Positions 24,307-35,450 are shown, counted from the stretch's first letter. The stretch: DNA of 53,625 nt from Pseudomonas sp. UFMG81 (GCF_015354575.1 NZ_JACAFQ010000022.1:80797-134421), one strand, 5' to 3'. Numbers and translations: made by a program. The notes: generated from the letters alone by a model not told the origin.

Positions 24307-24861
24307 ATGCGCATACGCCCTACCCTTGCCAGTGACCTTGCCTGGCTTCCCGACATCGAGCGCTCCGCCGCCCAGGCATTCCGGCAGTACCCGGCATTGG
24401 CCTGGCTGGCCGACAGTGACGTGATGGACAGCACCGCGCACGCCGACTTCGTCGCGGGCAACGGCAGTTGGGTGGCGGTGGATGCGCAAGACCGGCCGCT
24501 GGGCTTCCTGTGCGCGGCGCTGGCCGGTGACACGCTGCACATCCATGAGTTGTCGGTGTACCTGGATGCCCAGGGGCAAGGGCTCGGGCGGCGGTTGCTG
24601 GATCGGGCGGTGCAGGCGGCCCGCGAGCGAGGGTTGTGCGCCATGACCCTGACGACCTTCGCCGAGGTGCCATGGAATGCACCTTTCTACGGCCGCTACG
24701 GGTTCATCGTGCTAACGGCCGAACAACTGGACGTGCGCTTGCGTGGAGTGCTCGCCACGGAGCGCGCCCACGGCCTGGAGGGGCGCTGCGCCATGCGCCT
24801 GGCGCTCGACAGCGCTGCTCAGGGCGCAGCGGCCACCGTCACGCGCCCTGCCAGGCAATAG
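24307..24861 (+). CDS. GNAT family N-acetyltransferase
   Basis: A 184-residue acetyltransferase. LHIHELSVYLDAQGQGLGRRLLDRAVQAA is the acetyl-CoA binding strand and loop (QGQGLG), followed by LTTFAEVPWNAPFYGRYGF. The latter NAPFYGRYGF end is common in small GNATs acting on amines or drugs. I use ATG 24307 (MRIRPT); a GTG at 24301 is possible. It is divergent from the Zur operon. Its 3' end overlaps the convergent diguanylate cyclase gene by 43 bases. Confidence 0.87.
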   Translation: MRIRPTLASDLAWLPDIERSAAQAFRQYPALAWLADSDVMDSTAHADFVAGNGSWVAVDAQDRPLGFLCAALAGDTLHIHELSVYLDAQGQGLGRRLLDRAVQAARERGLCAMTLTTFAEVPWNAPFYGRYGFIVLTAEQLDVRLRGVLATERAHGLEGRCAMRLALDSAAQGAAATVTRPARQ

Positions 24862-26387
24862 CGATCGCGCCCCTGGCGCTTGGCTTCGTACAACGCCGCA
24901 TCCGCCGCCGCGATCAAGTTCTGCGGCGTGACCGTCTCCAGCGTTGGCGCGCCCACCGCGATCCCGGCACTTACCGACACCTGCCCCAGCGGGCTGCCGC
25001 CATGCTCGATGGCCTGGCGCCGCAGCAATTGCAGGATCTCCTGGACGATCAGGCTGGCGCCCTGGGCATCGGTCGCGGGCAGCAACAGGGTGAATTCTTC
25101 ACCGCCATAACGCACTGCCAGGTCCCCCGGGCGCTTGAGCACCTGTTGCAGCAAGTCGCCGAAACGGCGCAGGCACTGGTCGCCCGCCGGGTGGCCGTAG
25201 CGGTCGTTGTAGGCCTTGAAGTAATCGAGGTCGAGCATCACCAGGGCCAACGCATAGCCCTGGCGGTGCGCCCGGCGAATCTCTGGCTCCAGCACCGCAT
25301 CCAGGCGGCGGCGGTTGCCCAGCCCGGTCAGGCTGTCGGTCATGGCCAGGGCCTTGAGGGTCTGGTGCGCCTGGTGCAGGGCGCGTTCGATGGCAATGCG
25401 TTCACGCAACTGGCGCAGCACCATCCAGCCGAAACCGGCCAGGCCGACCAGCAGCAGCACCAGCACGCCCAACGACTTGAGCATGTCGTGGCGCCATGGC
25501 GCGATGATCGACTCACGCGACAAGCCCGCTTCCACCACCAGCGGGTAGCTCGACAATGCGCGGAACCCATACAGCCTTGGGGTGCCGTCGACCACTGCCA
25601 CCGCCTCGGCCACCCCTTCGCTGGCATAGGGCAGGTATTGGCGGAAGATCTCGCTGCCAGCCAGGCTGCGGCCGATCACCTGTTCGACGAAGGGCCGGCG
25701 CACGAGGATGGTGCCGTCCCGTTTGGCCAGCACCAGCGCGCCGCGCTCGTCGATCTTGAAGTCACCGTAGTAGCGCACGAACCAGTCGACTTTGATGGTG
25801 CCCAGCAACACCCCGGCGAAGCGGCCATCGGGGTGCTCCAGGCGGCGCGAGATAGGGATGATCAGGTCGCCCGTGGAGCGGCTGCGCACCACCGAGCCGA
25901 TGCGCACCTGGCGGCCCCGGTGGGTGCGGTGGTAGATGAAGTAGTCACGGTCGGCGTTGTTGGCGTTGGGGGGGATGGCGTCCTGGTCGGTGACGATCCA
26001 GCTGCCATCCGGCGCGTAGACGAACAAGCCGTGCAATTGCGGCATGATCTGCGCCTGTTGCTTGAGCAGCGCGTGCAGGCGTGGCCGGTCGATGTGCGCG
26101 AAGCCGTCGCCCTCCAGGCGCTCGGCCAGGGCCGCGGTGATGGCGTCGACCTGGCGGATGGCATCCTCGGCGTGCTGGGCGGTAGCCCGGGCCAGGTTGC
26201 TCACCGCGTTCTCGGCGTTGCTGTACACCTGGCGGTAGTCGCGCCAGATCCGCCAGCCTTCGATCGCGACGAACGCCAGCATTACCGCCGCCATGAACCC
26301 GAGCACCAGGCGGAACAACGCCACCGCGCGCCGTTCGCTGGTCAGCGCGAACAGGCCGTCTTCAGTCTGTTTCCTGGCTGCACACAT
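24819..26387 (-). CDS. membrane diguanylate cyclase with Cache-type sensor
   Basis: A 522-residue protein. It has a membrane helix at about residues 22-44, a periplasmic double-Cache-like sensor (about 50-300, with DRDYFIYHR and LLGTIKVDWFV), a second helix (about 303-324), and a GGDEF domain. The active site reads GGEEF (428-432) and an RxxD inhibitory site (Arg419-Asp422) precedes it by five residues, so it should make cyclic di-GMP with product inhibition. AAGGA lies before the ATG. The ligand is unknown. Confidence 0.93.
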   Translation of the reverse strand: MCAARKQTEDGLFALTSERRAVALFRLVLGFMAAVMLAFVAIEGWRIWRDYRQVYSNAENAVSNLARATAQHAEDAIRQVDAITAALAERLEGDGFAHIDRPRLHALLKQQAQIMPQLHGLFVYAPDGSWIVTDQDAIPPNANNADRDYFIYHRTHRGRQVRIGSVVRSRSTGDLIIPISRRLEHPDGRFAGVLLGTIKVDWFVRYYGDFKIDERGALVLAKRDGTILVRRPFVEQVIGRSLAGSEIFRQYLPYASEGVAEAVAVVDGTPRLYGFRALSSYPLVVEAGLSRESIIAPWRHDMLKSLGVLVLLLVGLAGFGWMVLRQLRERIAIERALHQAHQTLKALAMTDSLTGLGNRRRLDAVLEPEIRRAHRQGYALALVMLDLDYFKAYNDRYGHPAGDQCLRRFGDLLQQVLKRPGDLAVRYGGEEFTLLLPATDAQGASLIVQEILQLLRRQAIEHGGSPLGQVSVSAGIAVGAPTLETVTPQNLIAAADAALYEAKRQGRDRYCLAGRVTVAAAP

Positions 26388-26438
26388 TGAAATTCCTTGT
26401 CATTGAGCGTCAACCGCCAATGACTATAGCGTGCCCGG

Positions 26439-27458
26439 TCAGGAACTCTCGCGCTGCATCAGCTCGAAACCGAGGTCCTGCTGCTCGCAGGCCACCCGCT
26501 TGCCGTCGAGCAGCGCCAGCAACGCCTGGGCCGCGCCGCGCCCTACGGCCGCCCTGGGGGTGCGGATCGAGGTCAGCGGCGGGACCATGTGCGCTGAGGC
26601 TGGCAGGTCGTTGAAGCCGACCATCGCCACCTGCCGAGGCACCTCGATCCCCTGGCGCAAGGCCTGGAGCACCGCGCCCTGGGCCAGGTCGTCGTTGCAG
26701 AAGAAAATGCCGTCGACATCGGGTGCCTGTTCAAGCAGGCGGCTGAACAGCGCACCGCCCAGCCCGATGGAGGAAGGTTGCGGGTCCAGCATCTCCAGTT
26801 CCTGGGCCTGCAACCCCGCCTCGGCCAGGGCCTGGCGGAAGCCTTCGGCGCGCTGCATTACCCGCGGGTCGAGTTGCGCGGCGATGAACCCCAGGCGCCG
26901 CCGCCCGCGCTCGATCAGGTGGCGCGCCGCTGCGCGCCCGGCCTGGTGCTGTGAGAAGCCCACCGACAAGGCGCCAGCCGCACCGCCCAGCTCCATCATG
27001 TGCACGCAAGGCACGCCGCTGGCGGCGAGCATCTGCCGCGCACCTTCGCTGCGGTCGAAGCCGGTGAGCAGCATGCCGCACGGTTGGTAGGCGAGATAGT
27101 TGCGGATCAGGTTCTCTTCTTCGGCCAGATCGTAGTGATAGTTGCCGATCAGCACTTCGAGGCCGCGTGGCCGCATCACCTCGTGAATGGCTTCGAGGGT
27201 GTCGATGAACAGCTGGTTGGACAGCGACGGGATCAGCACCACCACCGACTGGCTGCGCGCCGAAGCCAGCGCCCGCGCCGCCGGGTTGGCGACATAGCCC
27301 AGGCTGGACGCCGCGGCCATGACCTTTTCCACCAGCTCCGGCGCCACAGTGCTGACGCCGCGCAGGGCGCGGGAGGCGGTGATGGGGGAAACCCCGGAAA
27401 GCCTGGCGACTTCTGCCAGGGTGGGGCGACCTGTGGTGCGCGAACCGATACGTGCCAT
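26439..27458 (-). CDS. gntR: LacI-family gluconate repressor GntR
   Basis: A 339-residue LacI-type regulator. The N-terminal helix-turn-helix reads TLAEVARLSGVSPITASRALRG, followed by the hinge (NPAARALASARS) and a periplasmic-binding-protein-like effector domain. It is divergent from gntK and gntP and by order is the Pseudomonas gluconate repressor, released by gluconate or 6-phosphogluconate. Three copies of an AGCGCT-centred palindrome (27500, 27634, 28230) flank these genes. The first lies 42 bases before this start and suggests autoregulation. Confidence 0.94.
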   Translation of the reverse strand: MARIGSRTTGRPTLAEVARLSGVSPITASRALRGVSTVAPELVEKVMAAASSLGYVANPAARALASARSQSVVVLIPSLSNQLFIDTLEAIHEVMRPRGLEVLIGNYHYDLAEEENLIRNYLAYQPCGMLLTGFDRSEGARQMLAASGVPCVHMMELGGAAGALSVGFSQHQAGRAAARHLIERGRRRLGFIAAQLDPRVMQRAEGFRQALAEAGLQAQELEMLDPQPSSIGLGGALFSRLLEQAPDVDGIFFCNDDLAQGAVLQALRQGIEVPRQVAMVGFNDLPASAHMVPPLTSIRTPRAAVGRGAAQALLALLDGKRVACEQQDLGFELMQRESS

Positions 27459-27499
27459 GGATGTTGTAATTTTACTACTTGCAGGAATGGGGAACGGTC

Positions 27500-27513
27500 A
27501 CTAAGGTAGCGCT
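27500..27513. promoter_or_regulatory. GntR operator O1
   Basis: ACTAAGGTAGCGCT fits the Pseudomonas GntR operator AC-N-AAG-N-TAGCGCT as I recall it. The AGCGCT centre is followed by GTCT, completing an AGGTAGCGCTGTCT palindrome. It lies next to the gntR start. Confidence 0.8.
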
Positions 27514-27633
27514 GTCTCAGGACGCAGGCAATGCAATCTTGGTAGCAGCCCCTCAAGGCGCGTCCATACTGCACAAGACAAGACCAATAACACCCGGGAG
27601 GGTGGCGCTGACGGGTTTCACTCGTTGCTGCAA

Positions 27634-27647
27634 AGACAGCGCTATCT
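27634..27647. promoter_or_regulatory. GntR operator O2 before gntK
   Basis: AGACAGCGCTATCT, one mismatch from a perfect 14-bp palindrome. It is 20 bases upstream of the gntK start codon, in position to block transcription or initiation. Confidence 0.82.
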
Positions 27648-27666
27648 CACCCAGCAGGAGGTACAG

Positions 27667-28206
27667 ATGAACCCTTCCCTGTCCGCGATCGTGGTCATGG
27701 GCGTGGCTGGCTGCGGCAAAAGCAGCATCGGCGCCGCCATTGCCACCCGCAGCGGCGGCCGCCTGATCGAAGGCGATGCCTTCCACCCCGCCGCCAACAT
27801 CGCCAAGATGAGCGCCGGCATCCCCCTCGACGACGACGACCGCGCCGGCTGGCTGTTGCGCCTGGGCGAGGAACTGCAGGCCACCCTCGCCGCAGGCGAG
27901 CGCCCCATCCTCACCTGCTCCGCGCTCAAGCGCCGCTACCGCGACACGCTGCGCGAAGCCGTGCCGACGCTGTGCTTCGTATTCCTCGAACTGACCCCGC
28001 AGGAAGCCGAAAAGCGCGTACTCGCCCGCCCCGGCCATTTCATGCCGGCCAGCCTGATCGAAAGCCAGTTCGCCGCCCTGGAGCCACCCCACGGCGAACC
28101 CCTGACCCTGGCGCTGGATGCCACGCACCCGGTCGCAGCCCTTGCCGAGGCCGCCGATCAATGGCTAAAGCCCTGCGGTGAGCGGAGCCTGGCGCGGACC
28201 GCCTGA
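27667..28206 (+). CDS. gntK: gluconokinase
   Basis: A 179-residue thermoresistant-type gluconate kinase. The P-loop GVAGCGKS is at residues 12-19, with GDAFHP, DDDDRAGWL and CSALKRRYRD as the other family motifs. It phosphorylates gluconate to 6-phosphogluconate for the Entner-Doudoroff pathway. AGGAGG lies four bases before ATG 27667; an in-frame ATG at 27625 lies upstream of operator O2 and is rejected. gntP follows with its own operator. Confidence 0.96.
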   Translation: MNPSLSAIVVMGVAGCGKSSIGAAIATRSGGRLIEGDAFHPAANIAKMSAGIPLDDDDRAGWLLRLGEELQATLAAGERPILTCSALKRRYRDTLREAVPTLCFVFLELTPQEAEKRVLARPGHFMPASLIESQFAALEPPHGEPLTLALDATHPVAALAEAADQWLKPCGERSLARTA

Positions 28207-28229
28207 ACCGGCGGTTACCGGCTCACCAA

Positions 28230-28243
28230 AGACAGCGCTGTCT
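28230..28243. promoter_or_regulatory. GntR operator O3 before gntP
   Basis: AGACAGCGCTGTCT, a perfect 14-bp palindrome and the best of the three copies. It lies between the gntK stop and the gntP start, so gntP can be controlled separately from gntK. Confidence 0.85.
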
Positions 28244-28312
28244 CATCAAGCAAATGCTGCATAAACATAAGCAACGCCAAAACAACAACGACAAGACCGA
28301 GGCATACAACCC

Positions 28313-29665
28313 ATGTTCGGACTGGCTACTGATACCTTCCTGCTGCTCGACGCACTGGTCACCATCGTCGGGCTGATCCTGCTGATCACCCATTTCAAGG
28401 TTCACCCCTTCGTCGCCCTCACCCTGGCTGCGGGCTTTCTCGGCCTGACCTCCGGCATGCCGGTGGCCAAGGTGATGAAGTCGTTCCAGGACGGCTTCGG
28501 CGGCGTACTGGGCTTTGTCGGCATCGTCCTCGCCCTGGGCACCATGCTTGGCAAGCTGATGGCCGATTCCGGCGGTGCCGACCAGATCGCCCAGACCCTC
28601 ATTCGCGCCTTCGGCAAGCAGAAAGTGCACTGGGCGATGATGTTCGCCGCCTTCCTGGTGGGTATTCCGCTGTTCTTCGAGATCGGCTTCGTGCTGCTGA
28701 TCCCGCTGGTGTTCATCGTTGCCCGGCGCTCCGGGGTGTCGCTGGTGAAGATCGGCATCCCGCTGCTGGCCGGCCTGTCGGTGGTGCATGGCCTGGTGCC
28801 GCCGCACCCGGGCCCGCTGCTGGCAATCGGTATCTTCCACGCCGACATCGGCAAGACCATCTTCTATGGCCTGCTGGTGGCCCTGCCCACCGCAGTGATC
28901 GCCGGCCCGCTGTTCGGTAACTTCATTTCCCGCTACATCCCCGGCAACCCGTCGCAGGAGCTGATGGACCAGATCGCCCGCGAATCGGACCAGAAGAACC
29001 TGCCAAGCTTCAGCGTCACCCTGATCACCGTGCTGCTGCCGGTGGTGCTGATGCTGCTCAAGACCTTCGCCGACGTGGTGCTACCGGCCGAGCACATCGT
29101 GCGCCAGTGGATGGACCTGATCGGCCACCCGATCACCGCCCTGCTCGCCGCCCTGCTGCTGGCCTTCTATACCTTCGGCTCGGCACGCGGCTTCAACCGC
29201 CAGCAGATCATGAAGATGCTCGACCAGAGCCTGGCCCCCACGGCCGCGATCGTGCTGATCGTCGGTGCCGGTGGCGGCTTCAAGCAAATGCTGGTGGATA
29301 CCGGCGTGGGCAACGTGATCGGGCAGATGGCGGTGCAGGCCGAGATCTCGCCGATCATGCTGGCCTGGCTGGTGGCGGCGGTGATCCGCATCGCCACGGG
29401 CTCGGCCACCGTGGCCACCATCACCGGCGCCGGCATCGTCGCCCCGGTGATCGACCTGGTGCCGGGGGTCAATCGCGAACTGCTGGTGCTGGCCACTGGC
29501 GCCGGCTCGCTGATCCTGTCTCACGTCAACGATGCCGGGTTCTGGCTGGTCAAGCAGTACTTCAACATGACCGTGGCCGAGACCTTCAAGACCTGGAGCA
29601 TGATGGAGACCATTCTGTCGGTGGTCGGCATCATCTTCATCATGCTGCTGTCGATGGTGGTGTGA
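28313..29665 (+). CDS. gntP: gluconate permease (GntP family)
   Basis: A 450-residue polytopic inner-membrane protein with about 12 to 14 hydrophobic segments. VHGLVPPHPGPLLAIGIFHADIGKT, GGGFKQMLVDTGVG and ATGSATVATITGAGIVAP are GntP/GntT signatures. It takes up gluconate by proton symport. Together with gntK it forms the direct gluconate route in pseudomonads, next to periplasmic 2-ketogluconate formation. A strong terminator follows at 29722-29747. Confidence 0.95.
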   Translation: MFGLATDTFLLLDALVTIVGLILLITHFKVHPFVALTLAAGFLGLTSGMPVAKVMKSFQDGFGGVLGFVGIVLALGTMLGKLMADSGGADQIAQTLIRAFGKQKVHWAMMFAAFLVGIPLFFEIGFVLLIPLVFIVARRSGVSLVKIGIPLLAGLSVVHGLVPPHPGPLLAIGIFHADIGKTIFYGLLVALPTAVIAGPLFGNFISRYIPGNPSQELMDQIARESDQKNLPSFSVTLITVLLPVVLMLLKTFADVVLPAEHIVRQWMDLIGHPITALLAALLLAFYTFGSARGFNRQQIMKMLDQSLAPTAAIVLIVGAGGGFKQMLVDTGVGNVIGQMAVQAEISPIMLAWLVAAVIRIATGSATVATITGAGIVAPVIDLVPGVNRELLVLATGAGSLILSHVNDAGFWLVKQYFNMTVAETFKTWSMMETILSVVGIIFIMLLSMVV

Positions 29666-29721
29666 CCGCTGATCGGGGTGATGGCACCTGTTCGATGAGG
29701 GCATGGCCCAAGTGAGCAAGA

Positions 29722-29747
29722 GGCCCTGCGCTGGCAGGGCCTTTTTT
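29722..29747 (+). terminator. intrinsic terminator after gntP
   Basis: GGCCCTG and CAGGGCC form a 7-bp stem with a 6-base loop, followed directly by TTTTTT. It lies 57 bases after the gntP stop. Confidence 0.92.
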
Positions 29748-29772
29748 GTTTCCATCGACAGGAGCCTGCCCC

Positions 29773-30072
29773 ATGAAACATGCCCTGCTGCTCGCCGCCC
29801 TGCTCGCCTCACCCCTGGCTTTGGCCGCCGGGACCGGCGCCACCTACCCCGACGATCCGCACAACCCGGCCCCCCAGCCGGGCGTGGACAGTACCCTCAA
29901 CCCGATCGAGAAGCCCATGCCGCGGGATACCGACCCACGGATCAAGGGCAATGACCCGGACAGCCCGCCGGCCGAGCAGAACGATGACCGTGATTTGCCG
30001 GGGATGGGGGGTAGTGGCTCGGAAGGGATGGGGCGCGGGGGCAATGATGCAGGCAGCGGTGGCAAGCCCTGA
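29773..30072 (+). CDS. exported low-complexity protein of unknown function
   Basis: A 99-residue protein with a signal peptide (MKHALLLAALLASPLALA) and a mature part rich in Asp, Pro, Gly and Asn, ending GGSGSEGMGRGGNDAGSGG. It is probably disordered. I recognise no domain. ACAGGAG lies before the ATG. Its own transcript is likely because it starts just after the gntP terminator, and a REP follows. Confidence 0.7.
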   Translation: MKHALLLAALLASPLALAAGTGATYPDDPHNPAPQPGVDSTLNPIEKPMPRDTDPRIKGNDPDSPPAEQNDDRDLPGMGGSGSEGMGRGGNDAGSGGKP

Positions 30073-30085
30073 AGACCTTGCGGCC

Positions 30086-30163
30086 CTATCGCCGGCAAGC
30101 CGGCTCCCACAGTTATGTGCATGGCTTGCACGACCGCTGTGGGAGCTGGCTTGCCAGCGATGA
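30086..30163. repeat. REP pair of the GTGGGAGC type
   Basis: Inverted arms ATCGCCGGCAAGCCGGCTCC and GGGAGCTGGCTTGCCAGCGA around a 24-base loop, located between the exported protein gene and the convergent response regulator gene. Confidence 0.85.
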
Positions 30164-30175
30164 GTCCTCGCGGGC

Positions 30176-31603
<1,428 letters not shown>

Positions 31604-33062
31604 GGTCCCCTCCCGCTGCGATATCGAAAATGAGGCTGACGCGGGTTCCTTCCTCTTCACGGCTGCTCAGTTCAACCGAGCCGCCGAAGCGTTCCATGAT
31701 CCGTTTGACCAGGGCCAGGCCGACACCCAGGCCGCCCTGCTTGGTGGTGAAGAACGGCTTGAACACCATGCGCCGCTGCTGCTCGCTCATGCCCTTGCCG
31801 GTGTCGCAAACCGTCAGTTGCGCCCGCTCCCCGTCCACCACTACCTCAGCACGTAGCTCGCCGCCACGGGGCATGGCCTCCAGGGCGTTGGCAAACAGGC
31901 TGTTGAGAATCTGCGTGAGCTGCAGTGGCTGGCTGGCCACCCATTGTTCTGTGGGACCGCTGAAGCTGAAGCTGACACCGTTGCGCTCGATTTGCGGGGC
32001 GAAGGTCTGCCGGGTGTCTTCGATGGACGCCACCAGGTCGACCGCTTCGGGCTCGTCGCTGGTCGGGCGCAGCGACACCAGCAAGTCGCGCACCCAGCGC
32101 GACATGCGGTCGACCTGGGTGATGATGTCGCCGATGTTCTTCTGCGCCACCGGGTTGGCGATCAACTGCGCAAGCTCGGCGCTGGAGCGGATATTGGCCA
32201 GCGGGTTGCGCAGGCTGTGGGCCACCGCCGAGGACATCTCGCCCAGGGCGGCATAGGTTTCGCTGGCCACCAGACGGTCCTGCTGGTGGTGCAGCATGCC
32301 CGCCGCGCGACGCACGATCCAGAACAGCCCGAAATAGATCAGCGCCCCGCCGGCCAGGGTCGAACCCCAGATCAGCACGTAGCCGCGCTTGATCCGCCGC
32401 ACCAGGTCCTGCGGCTCCTTGTAGATTTCCACCATGGCCAGCACCTGCTCGCCCTGGCTGTCGAACAGCGGAATGTAGTTCTCGATGAACAGGTGCCGCG
32501 GCTCGCGCTCGAACTTCTGCTCTTCACGGTCCTCGTCGGCCTTGTGGTAGCTGGCCGAGACCGACTTGCGCGAGCGGAAGGCGTGTTCGAGGTCGTCGTC
32601 CTCGTCGATGCGCTTGCCGATCAGGTTCGCGTTGGTCGACCAGACCACGGTGCGGTCGCGGGCATAGACGTTGGCCAGCAAGGTGTCGGGCAGGTGCTCG
32701 ACATGGTCGAGGAACTCCTCACGGGTCGATTCGGCCAGTTGCGGGCTGAACTGCAAGTGCTGCTGGTCCAGGCGTGGGTCGAGCAGCTCACCCATCGTGG
32801 TGCCTGGGGGCAATTGCGAATGGCGCACTTCGGCCTGGGCCATGGCCTGGATGAACTGCGCCGTGAGCATGGCGTCGCGCTCGACGCTGTCACGCACCAC
32901 GAAGCGAGTCGACACGTAGCCCAACCCACCGGCCACCGAGGCGATGATCAGCAGGCTGACCAGCGAGAACCAGCGCAGCAGGTTGAACTGGTGCAGCGGC
33001 ATGGCCGGCCCCACTTGCGGGGAAGCCTCTTTGTCGACGCTTTGGTTCTCCAGCATCTGCAT

Positions 33063-33336
33063 CGCTTCGCTCCTGCCTGCATGCCGCTTGAGGAGGACCA
33101 CTCTGGCGCTGCTACCGGGGGTAGCAGGACCATGGCAGTCGCCGAGGTCGTTTCAAGGGGAAAAGCAAGAAATCAGCCAGTAATCGAAATCCTGCTAAAA
33201 AACGATATGAATCAATAGGCTATAAGATATTCATGAACTTCAATCTGGAATAATTCCCCACATTTGGGTGTTTATTACCCAAAAACATTAATTCGTTAAT
33301 ATTCAATACGTTAAAAGATAGTTAAGATAAACAGCT
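33063..33336. other. AT-rich spacer between the two kinase genes
   Basis: About 270 bases, of which 33160-33330 is strikingly AT-rich against the GC-rich surroundings. It contains an imperfect dyad (TTTGGGT and ACCCAAA at 33263-33269 and 33277-33283, 7-base spacer). I see no gene. It probably holds the promoter for the downstream kinase-regulator pair. Confidence 0.6.
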
Positions 33337-34785
33337 TCAGCTCTGAGCCAGCCGGAAACTCAACGAAACCCGCGTGCCAGTGCCCTCGCCGCTGCTTAGC
33401 TTCACCGACCCACCAAAACGTTCCATGATCCGCTTGACCAGCATCAACCCCACCCCCAGCCCACCCTGCTTGGTGGAGTAGAACGGCCGAAAGGCCAACC
33501 GTTGCTGCTGCTCATTCATGCCTTTGCCGGTATCTGACAGGCGCAGGGTAAGGTGGCGCCGGTCATGACGCGCCACCTCCACCCGCAACTCCCCCCCCTG
33601 CTCCATCGATTCCAGGGCGTTGGCGATCAGGCTGTTGAAGATCTGCCCCAGCAGTGCGGGATGGCCCAGCACCTGCACCGGCGGCAGTTCGGCCAGGCAT
33701 ACCTGCACGCTGCCCCGTCGCAGCGGCACGGCATAGGCCTGCAGGCTCTCGCACAGGACCTGAGCCAGGTCGACCGGCACCGCTTCGTCATTGAGCGGGC
33801 GCAGCGACTGCAGTAATTCACGCACCCAGTGCGACATGCGGTCGACCTGGCTGATGATGTCATTGACGTGCTTCTGCGCCGGCCCTTCGTCGAAGGCCTG
33901 GGCCAGTTCGGCGCTGGAGCGGATGCTCGCCAGCGGGTTGCGCAGGCTGTGGGCCACCGCCGAAGACACCTCGCCCAGGGCGACGAAGGTTTCATTGCCG
34001 ATCAGGTGCTTCTGCTGCACCGCCATCACCCGCGCGGCCCGGCGCATGATGCCGTACAAGCCGGCATAGACCAGCCCGGCGCCCACCGCGACAGCCAGCC
34101 AGATCAACATCAAGCCATGCTCGATACGCACGATCAGGTCGTGAGGCTCCTTGTACACCTCGACCATGGCGGTGACCTGGTCACCATCGGCGGCGAACAA
34201 CGGGATGTAGTTCTCGATAAACAACTGCTCCGGCGGGGTGATGAACTTCTGTTCGCTGCGCGCCTGCTCGACGTTGTGATAGCTGGCCGACACCTGCATC
34301 CGGTACTCGAAGGCGTGGTCCAGGTCGTCGTCGGACTCGATCAGCTTGCCCACCAGCGCCGGGTTGCTCGACCAGATCACGGTGCGATCCGGCGCGTAGA
34401 TGTTGACCAGCAGCATGTCCGGCAGGTGGGCGATATGGTCGAGGAACTCGCCGCGGGCCCGGCGCCGGGCCTCGGGGTCGACATCCGACATGGCATGGTC
34501 GGTGCGCGGGTCGAGCAGCTCGCCCATGGTGCGCACATTGGGGATCGACACGTGGCGCACTTCGGCATCGGCGATGGAGGTGATGAACTGGGCGGTGAGC
34601 AGCGCGTCGCGCTCGACGCTCTCGTCGATGATGAAACGGCTGGAGATCAGCCCCAGGCCCACGGCCACCGAGACGATGATCGCCAGGCTGACCCAGGCGT
34701 ACCAGCGCAGCAGGTCGAAGGGGCGCCGCGCCACGCTGGCGTCGCCGGCGGGCGTGACTGTGTCGGGACGGGGGGCGAGGTCCAT
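33337..34785 (-). CDS. second, paralogous membrane sensor histidine kinase
   Basis: A 482-residue kinase with the same plan as the gene at 31572-33062: helix (about 29-50), periplasmic domain, helix (about 225-246), His279 H-box (VAHSLRNPLASIRSS) and HATPase (DTGKGMNEQQ, FYSTKQGGLGVGLMLVKRI). The two share long stretches in both sensor and kinase parts, so they arose by tandem duplication. This copy has no regulator of its own and probably signals to the same one. GGAG lies before the ATG. Confidence 0.9.
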   Translation of the reverse strand: MDLAPRPDTVTPAGDASVARRPFDLLRWYAWVSLAIIVSVAVGLGLISSRFIIDESVERDALLTAQFITSIADAEVRHVSIPNVRTMGELLDPRTDHAMSDVDPEARRRARGEFLDHIAHLPDMLLVNIYAPDRTVIWSSNPALVGKLIESDDDLDHAFEYRMQVSASYHNVEQARSEQKFITPPEQLFIENYIPLFAADGDQVTAMVEVYKEPHDLIVRIEHGLMLIWLAVAVGAGLVYAGLYGIMRRAARVMAVQQKHLIGNETFVALGEVSSAVAHSLRNPLASIRSSAELAQAFDEGPAQKHVNDIISQVDRMSHWVRELLQSLRPLNDEAVPVDLAQVLCESLQAYAVPLRRGSVQVCLAELPPVQVLGHPALLGQIFNSLIANALESMEQGGELRVEVARHDRRHLTLRLSDTGKGMNEQQQRLAFRPFYSTKQGGLGVGLMLVKRIMERFGGSVKLSSGEGTGTRVSLSFRLAQS

Positions 34786-34850
34786 GGCGGGCTCCGCGGC
34801 TGGGCACCTCTAGAGGTTATAGCCTGTGCACGCCGGCCTTGCCTTGGCGA

Positions 34851-35450
34851 TTACAGCGGCGAGTCCTCGGCCAGCCCGCGCAGCAGGCGGTAGTCACGCA
34901 AGACATTGGGCACGTAGCGGCGCGTCTCGGCGAAGGGAGGTACCACCTTGCCGCGGCTGAGCACCGCCTCTGGCCCGGCGTTGTAGGCCGCCACGGCCAG
35001 GGTGATGTCGTTGTCGAACAGCGTGAGCATGCGCTTGAGGTAGCGCGCCCCGCCCTGCACGTTGGCCTGCGGGTCAAGCACGTCCTTCACCCCCATCTCC
35101 TTGGCCGTGCCCGGCATCAGCTGCATCAGCCCCGCCGCGCCCTTGGGCGAGCGCGCCTTGGGGTTGTAGCCCGACTCGGCCTTTATCAACGCATGCAGCA
35201 GCGCCTGGGGCACATCGTTGGCCAGCGCCGCGGCGGCCACCAGGTCGGCGTAGGGTCGGCCGGTGACCAGTTGCGCATTGACCGGCCCGCCGCTGCTCGG
35301 CGCCTCGCTGATCACCCGTTCGTACTGGCGGCCCGGGCGATGCACGTTGGACAGCACGAAGCCGCCCTTGCCGTCGCTGGAGATATAGATGTCGGCCCAC
35401 GCCCCTGAAGCCACCAGCCCGGCAGCCAGTCCCAGGATCAGTCCACGCAT
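34851..35450 (-). CDS. periplasmic lytic transglycosylase (SLT domain)
   Basis: A 199-residue protein with a signal peptide (residues 1-19, cleaved before DIYIS), a short DUF4124-like start and a C-terminal SLT domain. The catalytic Glu92 is in AESGYNPKA, followed by GAAGLMQLMPGTA and AVAAYNAGPEAV. It cleaves peptidoglycan to 1,6-anhydro ends. It is divergent from gspG-gspF. Small SLT enzymes beside secretion genes usually open the wall for an envelope-spanning machine, so a shared role is plausible. Confidence 0.93.
   Translation of the reverse strand: MRGLILGLAAGLVASGAWADIYISSDGKGGFVLSNVHRPGRQYERVISEAPSSGGPVNAQLVTGRPYADLVAAAALANDVPQALLHALIKAESGYNPKARSPKGAAGLMQLMPGTAKEMGVKDVLDPQANVQGGARYLKRMLTLFDNDITLAVAAYNAGPEAVLSRGKVVPPFAETRRYVPNVLRDYRLLRGLAEDSPL

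Noticed and set aside
28841..29760. Histidine-rich minus-strand frame across the gntP 3' half
   Set aside because: Antisense shadow; repeated His, Gln and Asp come from complementing hydrophobic codons of the permease.
33263..33283. Intrinsic terminator after the upstream kinase gene
   Set aside because: The TTTGGGT/ACCCAAA dyad has no T run on the minus strand side and lies in generally AT-rich DNA.
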